Shown: positions 61,233-64,000 of the stretch, piece after piece
Position numbering within the stretch: position 1 is the first letter of the stretch
Layout: every line of letters starts with the position of its first letter
Assembly (NCBI RefSeq): GCF_900188435.1
Contig: NZ_FYFA01000001.1
Location: forward strand, 1,736,001-1,800,000
Source: Marinobacter sp. es.048
GTDB lineage: Bacteria > Pseudomonadota > Gammaproteobacteria > Pseudomonadales > Oleiphilaceae
DNA length: 64,000 nt
Direction: 5' to 3'
Notes under the pieces: generated by a model
Seen by the model: the letters and a program-made list of their open reading frames with translations, nothing else
Told to the model about the DNA's origin: nothing
Database searches by the model: none
Translations under genes and position numbers: made by a program

Positions 61233-61297
61233 CCCGAACCTTCGGGTGCCTTCATGGCATCAAAGCTGATTCAACGCGTAACGGTTAACCTGGAGCG

Positions 61298-62479
61298 ATG
61301 CCTGTGCGGGACTTTGCCCTTGAACTCGAAGAGCGTAAACAGGCCGGTCTATATCGGACGCGTCGGCATGTAGCCGGTCCTCAGCGGCCTTCCCTGATTG
61401 CTGACGGCAAGCCTCTGTTGTCGTTTTGCAGCAACGATTACCTTGGTCTTGCCAATAACCCTGCCAATATCGAGGCACTGCGTAATGCACTTCCCGAGAC
61501 AGGTCTCGGCGGCGCGGCTTCTCATCTGATTTGTGGTCACCATGATGCCCATCACCGGCTTGAACTACGTCTGGCGGAGTTTACCGGGCGCAGTTCGGCG
61601 CTGTTTTTCTCCACCGGTTATATGGCCAATATGGGGGTTATTTCGGCGCTCGCCGGGCGGGGCGATACCATTTTTTCGGATCGGCTGAATCATGCATCCA
61701 TCATTGACGGCTGTATCCTGAGCCGGGCCCGGGTCCGGCGTTATGCCCATGGCGATGTGGCGGCGCTGGAGGCGATGCTGGCGGAAACGTCCGGGCATAA
61801 GTTGGTGGTAACGGACGGTGTGTTCAGCATGGATGGCGATATTGCACCGTTGGCGGAGTTGGCCCGGGTCTGTCGCGCCCATGATGCACTTCTGATTGTT
61901 GATGACGCTCACGGAATCGGCGTGCTCGGGCCTGAGGGGCGGGGCAGCGTTGCCGAGGCGGGGCTGTCTGAAGAGGATGTGCCTGTGCTGATCGGTACCC
62001 TCGGCAAGGGGGTTGGTACCAGCGGCGCATTTGTTGCCGGGCCGTCGATGTTGATGGATTATCTGGTTCAGAAGGCCAGGACTTATATTTATACGACGGC
62101 GATGCCGCCGGCTCTTGCCATGGCAACTATCTCGAGTCTGGATCTTATTGAGCGGGATCAGGGGCGTCGCGAGCATGTATTGAGCCTGGTTTCCCGGTTC
62201 CGGTGGGAGGCCTCGGCCATGGGGTATGCATTGATGCCCTCGCGCACGCCGATCCAGCCGATCATGATTGGCGATAATCATGACGCACTGGCGCTGAGTC
62301 AGGCGCTGGAGGAGCGTGGTTTGCTGGTGTCGGCCATTCGCCCGCCGACGGTTCCGGTGGGTGAAGCGCGTCTGCGGGTAACGTTCAGTGCCGCACATTC
62401 TCAGGAGAACCTTGATTGTCTGTTGAGCGCACTTTCTGAGTGCCGTCATCTGGTTCAAAAGACGGACATGGCGATATGA
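61298..62479 (+). CDS. bioF: 8-amino-7-oxononanoate synthase
   Basis: 393-residue PLP enzyme. FCSNDYLGLANNP, HDAHHRLE, VDDAHGIGVLGPEGRG and the PLP-lysine segment LIGTLGKGVGTSGAFV are clear. It joins pimeloyl-ACP and alanine. GGAG lies just before the ATG. Its stop overlaps the bioH start (ATGA). Confidence 0.96.
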   Translation: MPVRDFALELEERKQAGLYRTRRHVAGPQRPSLIADGKPLLSFCSNDYLGLANNPANIEALRNALPETGLGGAASHLICGHHDAHHRLELRLAEFTGRSSALFFSTGYMANMGVISALAGRGDTIFSDRLNHASIIDGCILSRARVRRYAHGDVAALEAMLAETSGHKLVVTDGVFSMDGDIAPLAELARVCRAHDALLIVDDAHGIGVLGPEGRGSVAEAGLSEEDVPVLIGTLGKGVGTSGAFVAGPSMLMDYLVQKARTYIYTTAMPPALAMATISSLDLIERDQGRREHVLSLVSRFRWEASAMGYALMPSRTPIQPIMIGDNHDALALSQALEERGLLVSAIRPPTVPVGEARLRVTFSAAHSQENLDCLLSALSECRHLVQKTDMAI

Positions 62480-63231
62480 GTTCCTGTAGGGTCTGTCCGC
62501 GTCTGGTGGTGGTTGCTGGCTGGGGCGTTCGTGCAGAGATGCTGTCGGAGCTCTATGGCTACTGGCCCGGGAAAGTTGTGCAGGTATCTCTGGACGATGA
62601 GTTGCTGGTCCGTTGCCGTTCCCTTTCAGAAGTAACGGATGAGCTTTTGTCGCTCTATCCGGAACCGTCGGTGTGGATGGGGTGGTCTCTGGGCAGTCAG
62701 GTGGTCATGGAGGCTGCCGCGCGTGAGACCGGCGCGGTATCTGTCGCCATAACGCTGGGCGGTTTCCCGAAGTTTGTTGCCGATGGCAGCTGGCCTCATG
62801 GGATGCCGGCACGGGATTTCCAGGCGTTCGCCCTTGGTATCCGGCGGGACCCCCAGCGGCATTGGCTGCATTTCCTGTTGTTGATGATCAACGGTGCGGT
62901 GGACGAGAAACAGGAGCGACAACGCCTCAAGCCCTGGCGCGAAAAAGGTACCCTGGTTTCTCACGAACATCTCTGCAAGAGCCTCGCGTGGCTGGAAGCC
63001 GGGGACCAGCGGGCGTTGTGGCGTTCGCTAACCACGCCCGCACTTCACATAATAGGAGAGAGGGTTATTGTGGTTCGGTCCCGGGCCGAGGATCTCTCGG
63101 TTCCAGCTTCAAGCAGCCATGTGGTGGTTTCGGGTATGGCGCACTGGCCGGGGGGATGCTCGGCCTCGGATTGCTGGGGTGCAATGCAGACGTTTTTGGC
63201 ATCGCGAAGGGATCTGTCATGGGCGTTATGA
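62476..63231 (+). CDS. bioH: Pimeloyl-ACP methyl ester carboxylesterase, BioH-like
   Basis: 251-residue alpha/beta hydrolase. The nucleophile elbow is MGWSLGSQV and the catalytic His is in SGMAHWPGG. The acid residue is less clear: the usual G-x-x-D after the sixth strand reads GERVIVVRSRAED here, so the Asp may come from that loop. It releases pimeloyl-ACP from its methyl ester for BioF. The start overlaps the bioF stop (ATGA), and the position between bioF and bioC supports the role. Confidence 0.82.
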   Translation: MSSCRVCPRLVVVAGWGVRAEMLSELYGYWPGKVVQVSLDDELLVRCRSLSEVTDELLSLYPEPSVWMGWSLGSQVVMEAAARETGAVSVAITLGGFPKFVADGSWPHGMPARDFQAFALGIRRDPQRHWLHFLLLMINGAVDEKQERQRLKPWREKGTLVSHEHLCKSLAWLEAGDQRALWRSLTTPALHIIGERVIVVRSRAEDLSVPASSSHVVVSGMAHWPGGCSASDCWGAMQTFLASRRDLSWAL

Positions 63232-64000
63232 GCCGTTCGCCGGGAGCATCGGCTGGCGTTTCTGAAACGCTCAAATCGGATATTGCCCGGGGTTTTGGCA
63301 CTGCCAGTGGCACCTATGAAACTGCTTCCAGACTGCAGCGCTTCATGGGCAATACCATGCTGCAGAAATTTGAGTTCCGGCAAAGCCCGGCTCCCGATTT
63401 AACAGTGCTGGACCTGGGGTGTGGCACCGGTTGGTTTACCCGAAAGTTCGCAGACTTTGAGCAGATTGAGTCGCTGAGCGGGGTTGATCTGTCGCCGGGT
63501 ATGCTGGCGCAGGCTCGGGAGAAGGGCCCTGCGGGAATTAGCTGGATTGTGGGCGATGCCGAACACTTGCCTTTGCCGGATAGAAGCATCGATGTAATTT
63601 TCAGCAATCTCATGATTCAGTGGTGTGGTGACCCCGGTGCGGTGCTCCGGGAATGTCGGCGTATTCTGCGTCCCGGTGGATTTCTCATGGTCTCCACGCT
63701 GCTGGATGGCACGTTGAGAGAGCTGAAAGATGCCTGGCAGGCGGTGGACCCTGATCATCAGCACGTTAATCGCTTCGAGACCGACCTCGCTTTGCAGGCC
63801 AAGGTACGCGCCGAGTTGCCGGGTGCCGTTGTTGAAAACCGCGCCATCAGGCTTTCCTACGATTCTCCGATGGCCCTGGCAGGTGAGCTTCGCCACCTTG
63901 GTGCGGGCTTCCGCGGCGCTGGACGGCGAAGAGTGGTCACGGCTCCCGGCAGAATGCGGGCAATGTGCAAGCAGTACCCTAGAGAGCCAGACGGCACTAT
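63219..64000 (+). CDS. bioC: Malonyl-ACP O-methyltransferase, 3' end beyond the window
   Basis: At least 260 residues, open to the window edge. SAM motif I is VLDLGCGTGWFTRKF, followed by GVDLSPGML, GDAEHLPLPDRSIDVIFSNL and RRILRPGGFLMVSTL. The N-terminal IARGFGTASGTYETASRLQ is typical of BioC. It methylates malonyl-ACP to disguise it for fatty acid elongation to pimeloyl-ACP. ATG 63219 has GAAGG eight bases upstream; ATG 63228, which overlaps the bioH stop as ATGA, is the alternative. Confidence 0.92.
   Translation, partial: MGVMSRSPGASAGVSETLKSDIARGFGTASGTYETASRLQRFMGNTMLQKFEFRQSPAPDLTVLDLGCGTGWFTRKFADFEQIESLSGVDLSPGMLAQAREKGPAGISWIVGDAEHLPLPDRSIDVIFSNLMIQWCGDPGAVLRECRRILRPGGFLMVSTLLDGTLRELKDAWQAVDPDHQHVNRFETDLALQAKVRAELPGAVVENRAIRLSYDSPMALAGELRHLGAGFRGAGRRRVVTAPGRMRAMCKQYPREPDGT

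Noticed and set aside
61025..61373. Two short plus-strand open frames (starts 61025 and 61113) in the bioB-bioF gap
   Set aside because: They encode the repeat element itself and, in one case, run into bioF; copy B has no equivalent intact frame, so coding is not conserved.
61565..62458. 297-codon minus-strand open frame opposite bioF
   Set aside because: Low-complexity arginine-rich product, fully inside bioF.

Overview
The window looks like a chromosomal segment of a marine gammaproteobacterium close to Marinobacter or Pseudomonas. The evidence is gene content and order: parC-serB-fimX, then psd-motAB-rsgA-orn-queG-nnr-tsaE-amiB-mutL-miaA-hfq-hflXKC-hisZ-purA matches, from memory, the order in Pseudomonas-type genomes. 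MutL carries an endonuclease motif and EF-P sits with its lysine-modification enzymes. The assignment is by recall, not by a database search. No rRNA, tRNA, CRISPR array, prophage or transposase gene was seen.

Layout. (1) 1-8033: an acyclic terpene utilization (atu) cluster, atuA-B-C-D-E-F on the minus strand with the TetR-type repressor gene atuR divergent. It would carry citronellyl-/geranyl-CoA degradation. A 589-bp gap between atuC and atuD is filled with three palindromic repeat units. (2) 8238-12438: a three-gene TRAP-like transport operon made of a TatT-like lipoprotein, an AdeT-like solute-binding protein and a fused DctQM-type permease. (3) 12601-15692: a subtilisin-family lipoprotein protease translationally coupled to a PrcB-type lipoprotein, recalling the dentilisin complex of Treponema. 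(4) 15760-28384: the topoisomerase IV genes parE and parC, separated by an SLC13 permease, an EAL protein, cytochrome b561, YceI, a chemotaxis receptor and a small membrane protein; serB overlaps the end of parC. (5) 28396-32394: a FimX-like degenerate GGDEF/EAL protein and its partner gene. (6) 32617-36109: epmB, efp, epmA and psd. (7) 36285-38127: motAB. (8) 38143-57913: RNA, cell-wall, repair and nucleotide housekeeping genes in operons, ending with cmoAB, srkA and two small membrane-anchored proteins. (9) 58063-64000: an FAD oxidoreductase, comF, and a biotin operon bioB-bioF-bioH-bioC, with a BirA-type operator between comF and bioB. atuF and bioC are cut by the window ends.

The most unusual signal is a family of four dispersed, highly structured repeats at 2379-2488, 2693-2880, 39350-39443 and 61044-61232. 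They share one core, either a 54-bp short form or a 134-135-bp long form with extra hairpins. Each copy is closed by its own long inverted arms, which match within a copy but are unrelated between copies. Inner stems are kept by compensatory or wobble changes. This looks like a small structured mobile element whose outer stem is made or chosen anew at each site. I do not recognise it as a named family.

Four convergent gene pairs also end with touching or overlapping stop codons in small palindromes (TTATAA, TGATCA, CTATAG, TTAA), leaving no room for terminators.
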